Shown here in pieces: positions 10,401 through 18,304 of a stretch of DNA of 64,000 bases. Every line of letters starts with the position of its first letter. Positions within the stretch are counted from its first letter, which is position 1. The DNA comes from DASVEE01 sp036380735 (GTDB lineage Bacteria; Acidobacteriota; Thermoanaerobaculia; Gp7-AA8). The stretch spans positions 1 to 64,000 of the forward strand of contig DASVEE010000020.1 of NCBI GenBank assembly GCA_036380735.1. Direction: 5' to 3'. Made by a program: the position numbers and the translations under genes. The notes under the pieces are model-generated. The model saw nothing but the letters and a program-made list of their open reading frames with translations. It ran no database searches and had not been told where the DNA came from.

Positions 10401-10483
10401 ACGACCTGCTGGCCATCTCCGAAGAGCCGAACGTGAAAATCTTCGAATCGAAGGGCCTGACGTGTAACCTGCGGCGCGCGTGA
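7445..10483 (+). CDS. fdhG: Formate dehydrogenase catalytic subunit, selenocysteine-containing
   Basis: 1012 residues if the in-frame TGA at 7985-7987 is read as selenocysteine, close to E. coli FdnG in length. The 4Fe-4S motif CPYCAVGCGQLVYH starts near residue 47, with SRGHLCPKGAA downstream. The UGA codon sits in NQARI-Sec-HSSTVPGLGTT, the exact position of selenocysteine in the FdnG/FdoG family. Molybdopterin-domain motifs follow (IMGSSMAENHPVGFQWV, VDPRFTRTSAMADYWLPLR, and a C-terminal dinucleotide-binding fold with TYRLTEHHTAGGMSR). Formate is oxidised at this site and electrons leave through the Fe-S subunit. No twin-arginine signal precedes the cluster motif, so a cytoplasmic orientation is inferred. 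A SECIS hairpin follows the UGA. The start ATG at 7445 follows a heptamer hairpin; no clear ribosome site is seen. Confidence 0.95.
7985..8017 (+). promoter_or_regulatory. Selenocysteine UGA codon and bacterial SECIS hairpin
   Basis: TGA at 7985-7987 is followed by a perfect 7-bp stem, GGTGCCC (7999-8005) with GGGCACC (8011-8017), closing a GGTCT loop (8006-8010). In E. coli fdhF and fdnG the SelB-binding apical loop is also GGUCU, and the distance from UGA to the loop (18 nt) equals that in fdhF. The hairpin lies within coding sequence. The organism must therefore carry selA, selB, selC and selD, none of which is in this window. Confidence 0.93.
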
Positions 10484-10489
10484 TGAGGC

Positions 10490-10585
10490 AGTTGTTGATT
10501 TTCGGTTTTCGGTTGTTGGCGCTGGCGCTGGCGCTGCACCAGGCGTAGCGCAGCACCGAAAACCGAAAACCAAAAACCGAAAACC
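10490..10585. repeat. Heptamer-unit hairpin (CGGTTTT type) between fdhG and fdhH
   Basis: CGGTTTT units at 10500-10514 pair with CCGAAAA units at 10556-10585, with GGCGCTG triplets and AGCGCAGCACC in the loop region. It fills the gap between the stop of fdhG and the start of the next gene. Confidence 0.85.
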
Positions 10586-10614
10586 GCGCGCAGCGCGTGC
10601 TACGCTGACTCGCC

Positions 10615-11394
10615 ATGACCACGACCGGCTTCTTCACCGATTCCACCCTTTGCATCGGCTGCAAAGCGTGTGAGGTCGCGTGCAAGGAGTGGAACGATGT
10701 GCCGGCGGACGGCTTCGTCTTCTCCGGCAACTCGTACGACAACACCGTCGGCCTCGGGCACTCCACGTGGCGGCACGTGAAGTTCGTCGAAGGGATCGCC
10801 GAAGCGGGACGCGGCGGCAACGCGAACGACGCCATGACCTGGCAGTTCTCGTCCGACGTCTGCAAGCACTGCGAGCACGCCGGCTGCCTCGAAGCGTGTC
10901 CCACCGGCTCCATCATCCGCACTGAGTTCGGCAGCGTCTACGTGCAGCCCGACATCTGCAACGGCTGCGGCTACTGCGTCGTGACGTGTCCGTTCGGCGT
11001 CGTCGACCGCCGCCCCGATGACGGCCGCGCGTTCAAGTGCACCTTCTGCTACGACCGCCAGAAAGCAGGGGAGATCCCCGCCTGCGCCAAAGCCTGTCCG
11101 ACGCAGTCGATCCTCTTCGGCGATCTCGAAGAGCTGCAGCACGTCGCCGACGACCGCCTCGCGCGACTCCACGCGAACGGCATGACCGACGCCACGATCT
11201 GGAATCCCACCGACACCAGCGTCGGCGGCACGCACGCGTTCTTCCTCGTGCGCGGCGACACCAACGCGTACAACCTGCCGCACGCCCCGCAGGTGCCGAC
11301 CGTGCTGCTGAAGGAAAGCTGGTCGTCGGCGGCGGCCGCCGCGGGCATCATGGCGGTCGGGGCGCTGCTGGCGTTTGCCATTGGGCGCAAGTGA
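10615..11394 (+). CDS. fdhH-like (FdnH family): Formate dehydrogenase iron-sulfur subunit with C-terminal membrane anchor
   Basis: 259 residues. Four ferredoxin-type cysteine clusters are visible: CIGCKACEVAC near residue 13, CKHCEHAGCLEACPTGSI near 84, CNGCGYCVVTCPFGVVDRR near 115, and CTFCYDRQKAGEIPACAKAC near 140. This is the FdnH/FdoH arrangement that relays electrons from the molybdenum subunit to a membrane partner. One hydrophobic helix near the C-terminus (AAAAAGIMAVGALLAFAIG) anchors the protein. The ATG at 10615 begins 30 bases after the heptamer hairpin. Together with the flanking genes it forms an FdhG-FdhH-NrfD operon. Confidence 0.9.
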   Translation: MTTTGFFTDSTLCIGCKACEVACKEWNDVPADGFVFSGNSYDNTVGLGHSTWRHVKFVEGIAEAGRGGNANDAMTWQFSSDVCKHCEHAGCLEACPTGSIIRTEFGSVYVQPDICNGCGYCVVTCPFGVVDRRPDDGRAFKCTFCYDRQKAGEIPACAKACPTQSILFGDLEELQHVADDRLARLHANGMTDATIWNPTDTSVGGTHAFFLVRGDTNAYNLPHAPQVPTVLLKESWSSAAAAAGIMAVGALLAFAIGRK

Positions 11395-11398
11395 CGCG

Positions 11399-11478
11399 TT
11401 GTGCGTTTTCCGTTGTCCGTTGTCGGTGTTCCTACGCGAAGCGCAGCGCGGAAAACGGGCAACGGAAAACGGACAACG
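11399..11478. repeat. Heptamer-unit hairpin (CCGTTGT type) between fdhH and nrfD
   Basis: CCGTTGT units at about 11410-11425 pair with ACGGACAACG at 11468-11478; GCGAAGCGCAGCGCGG lies in the loop. It is the third hairpin of this architecture in the formate dehydrogenase locus, one at each junction. Confidence 0.8.
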
Positions 11479-11495
11479 CCCCGTAAACTGCGCCG

Positions 11496-12404
11496 ATGCC
11501 ACCCAAGCGCCCCACCGCCGCCACGGAAGCCCGCCTCGCCGAGATCCGCCGTGATGCGGAAGCCGGCCGGCTCCCCGTGGCCTCGGCGCAAGCCGGCTAC
11601 TACGGGCTGCCGCTGCAGAAGTCGCCGGTGTGGACGTGGGAAGTGCCCGCCTACTTTTTCGTTGGCGGCGCGGCCGGCGCGGTGGCGGTGCTCGGGGCCA
11701 TGGCGCAACTCGCCGGCGCCGATGAAAAGCTCGTGCGCGACGCCCGCCGCATCGCCGCCATCGGCTCCGTGCTCTCCGCGCCGCTCCTCATCTCCGACCT
11801 CGGCCGCCCGGAGCGGTTCCTCTACATGATGCGCATCTTCAAGCCGCAGTCGCCGATGTCCGTCGGCGCCTGGACGCTCGCCGTCTTCGGCGCGACCGCC
11901 GGCGCCGCCGCCCTCGGGCGCAACACCGCCACCAACATCGCCGCGGCCGGTTCCGCCGCGACCGGCGCCGTCATGGCTACCTACACGGGCGTGCTCCTCG
12001 GCGCCACCGCGATTCCGTTCTGGGCGAAGCACGCGCGCCTCCTGCCGGTGCACTTCGGCGCCTCCGCCCTCGGCTCAGCCGTCTCACTGCTCGAACTGCG
12101 CGGCCATCGCTCCACCGCGCTGTCCTCGCTCGGCCTCGGCGCGGCCGTCTTCGAGAGCATCACCACCGCCGCGCTGGAGACCTCGCCGGAGCCCGCCGAC
12201 GCCCCGCTGCACACGACGCTGGCGCGCTTCGCCGGCGCGTTGTCGGGCCCGGTGCCACTCGCGTTGCGCCTCCTTGGCGGACGCTCGCGCCGCGCCAGGC
12301 AGCTCGCCGCCGTGGCTACCCTCGCGGGCTCGCTGTTGACCCGGTTCGCGTGGGTGCAGGGAGGGAAACAGGTGGCCCGGCCTTCGCAAAATAACCAGGC
12401 GTGA
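11496..12404 (+). CDS. nrfD-like: NrfD/PsrC-type membrane subunit of formate dehydrogenase
   Basis: 302 residues with about eight hydrophobic segments. The N-terminal region (TWEVPAYFFVGGAAGAVAV, PLLISDLGRPERFLYMMRIF, SPMSVGAWTLAVFG) is typical of the NrfD/PsrC family, which binds quinone and accepts electrons from an Fe-S subunit without haem. Here it replaces the cytochrome b subunit (FdnI) found in E. coli. Placement directly after the Fe-S subunit supports a membrane-bound formate:quinone oxidoreductase. The ATG at 11496 follows a heptamer hairpin. The stop overlaps the GTG of the next gene by 4 bases, so the lipoprotein downstream is probably co-transcribed. Confidence 0.85.
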   Translation: MPPKRPTAATEARLAEIRRDAEAGRLPVASAQAGYYGLPLQKSPVWTWEVPAYFFVGGAAGAVAVLGAMAQLAGADEKLVRDARRIAAIGSVLSAPLLISDLGRPERFLYMMRIFKPQSPMSVGAWTLAVFGATAGAAALGRNTATNIAAAGSAATGAVMATYTGVLLGATAIPFWAKHARLLPVHFGASALGSAVSLLELRGHRSTALSSLGLGAAVFESITTAALETSPEPADAPLHTTLARFAGALSGPVPLALRLLGGRSRRARQLAAVATLAGSLLTRFAWVQGGKQVARPSQNNQA

Positions 12405-13138
12405 AGCCCGGTTTTGTCGCGTTGATTCTCATTCTCTCGGCCTGTACCCAACCCAAGACTCCCATGCCCCAGACCTCATCCTCCAGAGCCCCCCAACAGC
12501 AGAAGCAGCAGCAGACGATTCCGGGCGAGCTGCGCGTCGTGGTCATCGGCGACTCGCTGGCGTACGGTGCCGGCGACGAATCGCGGCAGGGCATCCCCGG
12601 CCGCCTGAAAGACGAGCTTCGCACCCGCGGTGTCGACGCCGTCGAGACCATCAACCTCGGCGTCAACGGCGCGCAAACCGCCGACCTGATCGACCGCCTG
12701 AAGCAGGCGCGCATCCGCAACGAGATCAAGAACGCCGACGCGATCGTCCTCTCCATCGGCGCGAACGATCTCTTCCGCACTCCGAGCGGCCGCGAGGAAA
12801 CGCTGCGGAACCCGCTGGTCGTGGCCACGCGCATCCTCGAGCGCATCGGCTCCATCGTCGCCACCTTCCACGAGCTCAACCCCGAGGCCCGCATCCTCAT
12901 CCTCGGCGGCTACAACCCCGTCCCCACGCACCCGCAGGCGAAGATGATCAACCAGTACCTCGGCCTGTGGGACGGCGTCCTCAGCGACCGCTTCGCCGAA
13001 GATCCGCGGATCGAGATCGTACGCATGGACGACGTGGTGACCCGCGACCGCCTCAGCCGCTACGACAACTTTCACCCCGGCAGCGAAGCGTACATTGCCG
13101 CATCGAAGCGGATCGCCACGATGCTGCTGGAAACCTGA
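12401..13138 (+). CDS. SGNH/GDSL-family hydrolase lipoprotein
   Basis: 245 residues from a GTG overlapping nrfD. The N-terminus (MKPGFVALILILSACTQ) is a lipoprotein signal with the lipobox LSAC. The SGNH blocks are present: GDSLAYGAGDE near residue 51 (nucleophile Ser), the Gly of NLGVNGAQT, SIGANDLF (Asn), and DNFHPGSEAY near the C-terminus (catalytic Asp and His). Such enzymes are esterases or acyl/acetyl hydrolases acting on lipids or cell-envelope polymers; the substrate is unknown. A link to formate oxidation is not evident beyond co-location. Confidence 0.85.
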   Translation: MKPGFVALILILSACTQPKTPMPQTSSSRAPQQQKQQQTIPGELRVVVIGDSLAYGAGDESRQGIPGRLKDELRTRGVDAVETINLGVNGAQTADLIDRLKQARIRNEIKNADAIVLSIGANDLFRTPSGREETLRNPLVVATRILERIGSIVATFHELNPEARILILGGYNPVPTHPQAKMINQYLGLWDGVLSDRFAEDPRIEIVRMDDVVTRDRLSRYDNFHPGSEAYIAASKRIATMLLET

Positions 13139-13139
13139 T

Positions 13140-13205
13140 CGGACCTAGAAGACAGATGGGCCGCCGTGTGGAACTCCCATAGGTCCTATTCGTCCTATCG
13201 TCCTT
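13140..13205. repeat. 9-bp-unit inverted repeat between convergent genes
   Basis: A degenerate 5' arm (GGACCTAGAAGACAGATGGG) faces an inverted arm (CCCATAGGTCCTATTCGTCC) across the convergent gap between the SGNH lipoprotein and the RDD gene. It belongs to the same 9-bp family as 2969-3282 and probably lies at the 3' ends of both transcripts. Confidence 0.65.
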
Positions 13206-13674
13206 AGGCGGCCACCACGCACCGCGTCGCCGAAACCCGATCCGGCAAAGACGCCCTCGACGGCAGCGCGGCCAGCGCAAACCCCAGCCCGGCCGTGGCC
13301 AGCGACACCAGCACGCCGGCGTACCGCAGCGACGCGTCGCGCAGCGACATTGCCTCGCTGCTGGCCGGGACCACCTTCACGTCGAAGATCGCGCCGCCGA
13401 TGGTCTTCCCCCACAGCATCCAGGTGCCGACGAAGTAGTAGTACGACAGCACGGCCATGAAGCCCGCGAGCGCGGCGACTGCCAGCCAGTTCTCCGTGGC
13501 CGGGAGCAGGGGAGACAGCGCCAGCGCCAGCGCCGCGAAGAGGGAGAGGTCGGTGAGCAGCGCGAGCAGCCGCTTGAAGCGAGGCGCGTCGCTCGACGGC
13601 GCGGGCGGCGGCTCCTCGATCGTCAGCACGTCCGGAACTGCAACCGCCTCCAGCTCGATCTCGTCGAATCGCAT
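13204..13674 (-). CDS. RDD family membrane protein
   Basis: 156 residues from ATG at 13674. RDD hallmarks are the Arg and Asp of PRFKRLLALLTDLSLF in the first helix and the GKTIGGAIFDVKVV loop after the second helix. About three to four hydrophobic helices follow an acidic, proline-rich N-terminal tail. The family is poorly characterised; some members act in ion or compatible-solute transport. The open frame extends upstream to 13740, but that part is a heptamer hairpin and is excluded. The gene follows the TPR gene on the same strand. Confidence 0.8.
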   Translation of the reverse strand: MRFDEIELEAVAVPDVLTIEEPPPAPSSDAPRFKRLLALLTDLSLFAALALALSPLLPATENWLAVAALAGFMAVLSYYYFVGTWMLWGKTIGGAIFDVKVVPASSEAMSLRDASLRYAGVLVSLATAGLGFALAALPSRASLPDRVSATRCVVAA

Positions 13675-13693
13675 CCACGCCCTCCCAGCCCGG

Positions 13694-13757
13694 TAGTTGG
13701 TTGTTGGTTTTCGGTTTTCGGTGAGACCAAAAACCGACAACCGAAAACCGACAACCG
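13694..13757. repeat. Heptamer-unit hairpin (CGGTTTT type)
   Basis: GGTTGTTGGTTTTCGGTTTT pairs with AAAAACCGACAACCGAAAAC across a short loop (GTGAGACC). It separates the TPR gene from the RDD gene, again immediately before a start codon in the direction of transcription. Confidence 0.8.
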
Positions 13758-13765
13758 CCTTAATT

Positions 13766-15979
13766 CTACGCCGCGTTCCGCACCGGCAGGTACTTCACGT
13801 AGATCCTGTACAGCAAATCCTTCGGCTCGCCGTTGTAGCGCTGCGCCAGATCCTTGCTGCGGCGCGCCACCTCGTCGTTCGGGTCGACCTTCAGCACTTC
13901 GTCGAACTCGCGGATGGCGTCGGTCATCCGTTCGTCCTGCAGAGCGGCGGCGCCGAGGTTGAAGTGGGCGTTGACGATCATCCGCTGGATGTTCTTGTTC
14001 TCCGGATCCTGCGCGGCGAGCGTCTGGAGGTTCGTGAGCGCGTCCGCGTACTTACGCTCGGCGAAGAGCGCTTTCGCGGAGCCGAGCTTCGCCACCTGTT
14101 GCGAGGCCGCGTCGTACGACGCTTTCAGGTCGGGCGGCAGCGCCTTGACGCGCATGGCGGCTTCGAACGCTGCCTTCGCGGCCGAGTAGTCGTGCGCGGC
14201 GAACGCCGTGCGGGCCGCGTTGAGCTGCTGGTCGTAGTACTGCGCGGCCGGGACGCCGTCGATCATCGCGGCGGCGGTTCCCTTCTTCTGCTGCAGGTCG
14301 GCGATCATCTCCAGCGCGCGGTCGTGTTGCGGGTCGCCCGGCTGGATCGACTGCAACGCGGCGATGGCCTCGTCGAACTTACCGTTCTCCGCGAGCACCG
14401 TCGCGCGGCTGAACACCGCCGTGCTGTCGCCCGCGGTCGCCGCCGTATCGCCGTCGCCGCCGCCGCCGAAGCGGCTCCAGGCGAACCAGCCGGCGGCCGC
14501 CAGCAGGACCACGAGCACCGCCGCGAGCGCCGCCACCGGGATGCGCTTCGGTGCCGCCGGGGCCGCGCTCTTCGGCGCCGCTTTCATCTTCCCCGACTTC
14601 GTCGCGGCAGGCGCGGTCGCCGGCATCTCCGAAGGATCGGGAGGAATCACCGGTGCGTACGAGCCGGACGGCATCTCGTCGTCGAAGAAGCCGATCCCGT
14701 CGTCATCCGCCACGGGCGGGGGAGGGATGTACGCCGTCTCGGCCGGGGCCGCGGTGGCTGGGGCGTCGATACGATCGAGGTAATCCTGCGCCGTGGCGTT
14801 GTTCGGGTCGAGGAACAGCACCTGCTGGAACTGCGTGCGTGCGGTGTCGCGGTCCTTGCGATCGAAGGCCTGGATGCCGGTCGTGAGGATCGCCTCGACC
14901 TTCTGCTCGATCTCGCGGCGGCGCGCTTTCGCCTTCTCGATGCGGTCGGACGCCGCCTCGTTCGTGACGTCGATCAGGAAGATGCGCGACCAGAAATCGA
15001 TCGCCTGCTGGTACTCGCCGTTGTCGTAGGCGCGGTCGCCTTCGCCGAGGTACTGCTCGATCTTGCGCTGGTCGTCGGGGCTGGTCTCGACGGACGCCAT
15101 CGAGAAGTCGAACTCGGCGCTCGACGACCGTGCGCCGCCGAAATCGAACGCGGGAGCGGGCGGCGCGGCGGTTGGCGCGGGTGCCTGCGGGACGTTGGAC
15201 GGTGCGGCGGGGGAGTCGAACGAGAAACCGCCGAACGGCTCGCTCGGCGCCGACTCGAAGGAGAAGTTGGCGAACCCACCTTCATTGGGAGGCGGCGCCG
15301 CGGCCGGTGCTTTCTCTTCTTCGAACGTGAAGCCGAAGTCGGTGGCGGGCGCGGCGCTGCGGCCGCCACCGGCCGGCTCCGGCTTCGCTTCCACCACGAA
15401 CGGGGTTGCTTCGAAAGAGAACGAAGAGGCCGGCTGTGGCTGCGAGGCTGCGGCCTTCTCGATGGCGAAGGCGATGCGGATGATCTCCGGGTGGGTCGGA
15501 TCGAGGGCGCGCGCCTTTTCCAGATCCTGCCGCGCTCCGACGAGGTTGCCGGCGGCGAGGTTCGCGTCGCACTTGCGCACGAACTGCTCGACGAAGGGGG
15601 AGGCTTCCATCTTCTCGCGGGCCTCGTCGCCGAGGATGCGGGCCTCGTCGTTCATGAGGTCGTCGGTGAGGATCTGGGTGGTGACGTGGATGACCGTCTG
15701 GAAATCGCGCGCGGCCATGGCGTCGCGTGCCTGCCGGGTGAGGCTGCGCGTGTCGGGCGGCGCCAGCGCGTCGACGTCGATCGGGGCGTCCGGATTCCGC
15801 GTCTTCTCGAGGAGCTGCCGGGCGGGCTCGAATTGCGGGTCCATCTGAAGGATGAGGTTGCATCCCGCAATCACCTCGTCCGGTCGGTTCTGCCGGTAGA
15901 GAGCGACGGTCTGGTTGAACGTCGTCCTGACGCGGTCCTTCACCGCCGGGGAGAGGCTCGGATTTCCTGGGTAGCTCAT
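13766..15979 (-). CDS. Tetratricopeptide-repeat membrane protein
   Basis: 737 residues. The N-terminal 150 residues contain TPR-like helices (TFNQTVALYRQNRPDEVIAG, AAGNLVGARQDLEKARAL). A Phe/Ala/Pro-rich low-complexity linker follows (about 170-270, with FSFESAPSEPFGGFSF-type segments), then more TPRs (GDRAYDNGEYQQAIDFWSRI, AFDRKDRDTARTQFQQVLFL). A single transmembrane helix lies at about 479-502 (AALAAVLVVLLAAAGWFAW). A C-terminal TPR array (AENGKFDEAIAALQS to DERMTDAIREFDEVLKVDPND) would lie on the far side of the membrane. Such proteins usually scaffold complexes; no partner is identifiable here. ATG at 15979. Confidence 0.75.
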   Translation of the reverse strand: MSYPGNPSLSPAVKDRVRTTFNQTVALYRQNRPDEVIAGCNLILQMDPQFEPARQLLEKTRNPDAPIDVDALAPPDTRSLTRQARDAMAARDFQTVIHVTTQILTDDLMNDEARILGDEAREKMEASPFVEQFVRKCDANLAAGNLVGARQDLEKARALDPTHPEIIRIAFAIEKAAASQPQPASSFSFEATPFVVEAKPEPAGGGRSAAPATDFGFTFEEEKAPAAAPPPNEGGFANFSFESAPSEPFGGFSFDSPAAPSNVPQAPAPTAAPPAPAFDFGGARSSSAEFDFSMASVETSPDDQRKIEQYLGEGDRAYDNGEYQQAIDFWSRIFLIDVTNEAASDRIEKAKARRREIEQKVEAILTTGIQAFDRKDRDTARTQFQQVLFLDPNNATAQDYLDRIDAPATAAPAETAYIPPPPVADDDGIGFFDDEMPSGSYAPVIPPDPSEMPATAPAATKSGKMKAAPKSAAPAAPKRIPVAALAAVLVVLLAAAGWFAWSRFGGGGDGDTAATAGDSTAVFSRATVLAENGKFDEAIAALQSIQPGDPQHDRALEMIADLQQKKGTAAAMIDGVPAAQYYDQQLNAARTAFAAHDYSAAKAAFEAAMRVKALPPDLKASYDAASQQVAKLGSAKALFAERKYADALTNLQTLAAQDPENKNIQRMIVNAHFNLGAAALQDERMTDAIREFDEVLKVDPNDEVARRSKDLAQRYNGEPKDLLYRIYVKYLPVRNAA

Positions 15980-16009
15980 TCGCGAAGGGTTCTCCGTGTA
16001 GGTCGGGCG

Positions 16010-16023
16010 ATTATAGCTATACT
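16010..16023. promoter_or_regulatory. Candidate divergent -10 region
   Basis: The 72-base gap between the TPR gene and ridA contains TATAAT on the minus strand (16015-16010) and TATACT on the plus strand (16018-16023). No good -35 element was found for either direction, so this is only a suggestion of a divergent promoter. Confidence 0.35.
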
Positions 16024-16051
16024 CCCGGCAGAGAAAGGACTTGCGTCACAT

Positions 16052-16426
16052 ATGGACATCGTAGCCACCACGTCGGCCCCGCAGGCCATCGGCCCCTATT
16101 CGCAGGCGGTGATCGCCAACGGAATGCTCTTCACGTCCGGGCAGATCGCCCTCGATCCGGCCACCGGCAACCTGGTCGAAGGCGACTTCGCCGCCCAGGC
16201 CCGCCGCGTCTTCGAGAACCTCCAGGCTGTCCTCGCCGAAGGCGGCAGCTCCTTCGGACAGGTGCTCAAAGCGACCGTCTACCTGACGGACCTGGCCAAC
16301 TTCCAGACCCTCAACGGCATCTACGCCGAGTATTTTGGCGACCACAAGCCTGCCCGGACGACCGTCGGCCTGACCCAGTTGCCCAAAGGCGGACTGGTGG
16401 AGATCGATCTGATCGCGCTGGTCTGA
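16052..16426 (+). CDS. ridA: RidA family enamine/imine deaminase
   Basis: 124 residues, the usual length. RidA hydrolyses reactive 2-aminoacrylate-type enamines and imines to 2-oxoacids plus ammonia, protecting PLP enzymes. Family features: AIGPYSQAVIANGMLFTSGQ near the N-terminus, the conserved Arg of KPARTTVGL near residue 105, and a C-terminal LVEIDLIAL strand. The ATG at 16052 is preferred over the long upstream open frame because GAGAAAGGA lies at 16031-16039 and the protein aligns with the family from this point. Monocistronic. Confidence 0.95.
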   Translation: MDIVATTSAPQAIGPYSQAVIANGMLFTSGQIALDPATGNLVEGDFAAQARRVFENLQAVLAEGGSSFGQVLKATVYLTDLANFQTLNGIYAEYFGDHKPARTTVGLTQLPKGGLVEIDLIALV

Positions 16427-16504
16427 AAAACGAAAAACGAACAACCACACGGCCTCACTCGCTGCTATACTTATTTGGCACACCCCCTGCAGCCGGAGAC
16501 CCGT

Positions 16505-17776
16505 ATGCGTCGATCCTTACCCCTGACACTTCTTCTCGCGTCAGCGCTGGCTCTCCCGGCGCTCGGTGCGACGCGTCTTACCTATCCCATCAAGGGGCAC
16601 ACGACCGCGGTGGCCTGGCCAGCCGCGGCGTTCCCGATCTCCTATCAGGTCGACAACAAGATCCTGCAGCGGATGCCGGGCGCCGACGCCGTCATTGAGC
16701 GCGCGTTCACGAGCTGGATCCTGCCCGAAACGCAGATCGCTTTCCGCCAGGGCGGCACCATCGATGCCCCGGCGCGCCGCGCCAAAGACGGCCGCAACGT
16801 CGTCAGCCTCGCCTCCACCCTCTACGCGGACGACGGCTTCATCGCCCTCACCACGAACTGGTACAGCGATAACGGCGACCTCTACGAATCCGACATCGAG
16901 CTCGATCCTTCCGTCCTGCAGGGGAGCTACAACCTTCCCCAGACGCTCGGCCACGAGATCGGCCACCTCCTCGGGCTCGACCACTCCGCCGTGCTGACCT
17001 CGGTCATGTACCCGTGGGTCGGCCGCGACAAGGAAGCGTTCGTCCTCGACAGCGACGACCGCATCGGCATCTCCACCATCTATCCGAAGCACGACTTCGA
17101 TCCGACCCTCTCCACCGGCACCCTGCAGGGACGCGTGGTCGGCGACAGCGGGGGCGTCTTCGCCGCCCAGGTCGTCGCCATCAACGACCTCGGGCAACCG
17201 GTCGCGACCGGCCTCACCACCGCCACCGGCGACTTCGAGCTGCGCGGCATCCCCCCGGGTGAGTACCGCATTTACGCCGAGCCGCTCGACGGCCCGGTCG
17301 ACACGAATAACCTCGCCGGCGTCTGGCGCTCGTCCAAGCAGGCGTTTTTCAAGACGCAGTTCTATGACGACCGGCCTCTGCGCGTCGAAGAAGGGCGCGT
17401 GTACGGCAACCTCGTCGTGACCGGCAACGGCAAACCGGAGCTCAACCCCCGCTGGATCGCCATCGCCGAACCGGACGCGAGCAGCTTCAGCCTCACCACC
17501 CGGGCGGTCATGGTCAAACCTGGCCAGCGTTTCTCGCTGGCAGTGGCTGGCGACGGCTTCATCCCCCTCACCGAGTTCGAGGTCCTGAACCCCGGCTTCA
17601 AGCGCGTCTCCGACTTCAAGCACGCCGCGAACTACGTCTCCGCGACCTTCGAAGTCACCCCCGGCACCGCCGGCGGGTCAGCCGTCATCCTCGTCAAGAG
17701 CGGCAGCGAAACCGCCACCCTGACCGGCGCCCTCCGCGTCCAGTCGGCGCCGAGGAAACGGTCCGTCTCGCGGTAG
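16505..17776 (+). CDS. Secreted matrixin-type zinc metalloprotease with carboxypeptidase regulatory-like domain
   Basis: 423 residues with a signal peptide (MRRSLPLTLLLASALALPALG). The zinc motif HEIGHLLGLDH begins at residue 150 and the Met-turn SVMYP follows about 16 residues later, the matrixin/metzincin signature. A beta-sandwich domain near residues 205-260 (LQGRVVGDSGGVFAAQVVAI, GDFELRGIPPGEYRIYAEP) resembles carboxypeptidase regulatory-like domains. The remaining C-terminal region is probably another Ig-like fold. The ATG at 16505 is chosen for the signal peptide and GGAG at 16494-16497. A factor-independent terminator follows. Likely an extracellular protease; the target is unknown. 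Confidence 0.85.
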   Translation: MRRSLPLTLLLASALALPALGATRLTYPIKGHTTAVAWPAAAFPISYQVDNKILQRMPGADAVIERAFTSWILPETQIAFRQGGTIDAPARRAKDGRNVVSLASTLYADDGFIALTTNWYSDNGDLYESDIELDPSVLQGSYNLPQTLGHEIGHLLGLDHSAVLTSVMYPWVGRDKEAFVLDSDDRIGISTIYPKHDFDPTLSTGTLQGRVVGDSGGVFAAQVVAINDLGQPVATGLTTATGDFELRGIPPGEYRIYAEPLDGPVDTNNLAGVWRSSKQAFFKTQFYDDRPLRVEEGRVYGNLVVTGNGKPELNPRWIAIAEPDASSFSLTTRAVMVKPGQRFSLAVAGDGFIPLTEFEVLNPGFKRVSDFKHAANYVSATFEVTPGTAGGSAVILVKSGSETATLTGALRVQSAPRKRSVSR

Positions 17777-18304
17777 ACGCACAACCAACGGAAAGTCACT
17801 CAGCCCCGGGCGCCAGCCCGGGGCTTTTTTGTTTTTGCGGCAAGGGAACGATAGGACGAATGGGACCTATGGGACAAATACGACGAATGGGACGAATAGG
17901 ACGCCGGAGCAACGAAGGCGACGTGGCGCAGCGGATTTGAGCCCGCCTTCGGCGGGCGTCAGCGCCTCTTGGCCCCGGGCGTAAGCCCGGGGTAGCCCAT
18001 GACTTTCCTTACTGAGCCGGCGCCACACGGGCGGGGGGAGTGCCGCCGGCTTAGGCCGGCTCCGTTGGTGGGGCGCCCACAACCCCGGGCTTACGCCCGG
18101 GGCTAAACGGCGCTGCCGCCCGCCGAAGGCGGGCTCGAACGTCGCACGTACGCGCCATGGCAGCGGGTCGCGCGGTTCCTTCCCATAGGTCCCATGTCCC
18201 ATAGGTCCCATCTGTCCCATAGGTCCCATGTCCCATTGCCCGGCGCCCCCAAAGGCCGCCACCGGCGCCGCGGCGCCCCCCAAAGGCCGCCACCGCGGTC
18301 CGCC
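17777..18304. repeat. Composite intergenic element: 9-bp arms around a 75-bp inverted repeat
   Basis: This gap between convergent genes holds no coding sequence. After the terminator, 9-bp-unit arms (17849-17912 and inverted 18178-18237) enclose a second inverted repeat of about 70-75 bp per arm (about 17937-18000 and 18077-18140). Each inner arm contains two palindromes of its own, GCCCGCCTTCGGCGGGC and CCCCGGGCGTAAGCCCGGGG. Between the inner arms is GTGCCGCCGGCTTAGGCCGGC. A further copy of one inner arm lies at 23483-23530. The nesting suggests successive insertions or amplification of palindromic units rather than a single terminator. Confidence 0.8.
17802..17830 (+). terminator. Rho-independent terminator after matrixin gene
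   Basis: AGCCCCGGGC pairs with GCCCGGGGCT across a GCC-type loop (17802-17824) and is followed by six T residues. It lies 26 bases after the stop codon. The same CCCCGGGC core is reused in the repeats at 17970-18110 and 23503-23530. Confidence 0.85.

Noticed and set aside
7436..10573. 1045-residue open frame antisense to fdhG
   Set aside because: Shadow of the selenocysteine gene; no family features, and it runs through hairpin repeats at both ends.
16475..16491. Sigma-54 promoter (TTGGCAC, GG-N10-GC) before the matrixin gene
   Set aside because: The predicted transcript would start at about 16502, only 3 bases before the ATG, losing the GGAG ribosome site; TATACT at 16466 is equally weak evidence.
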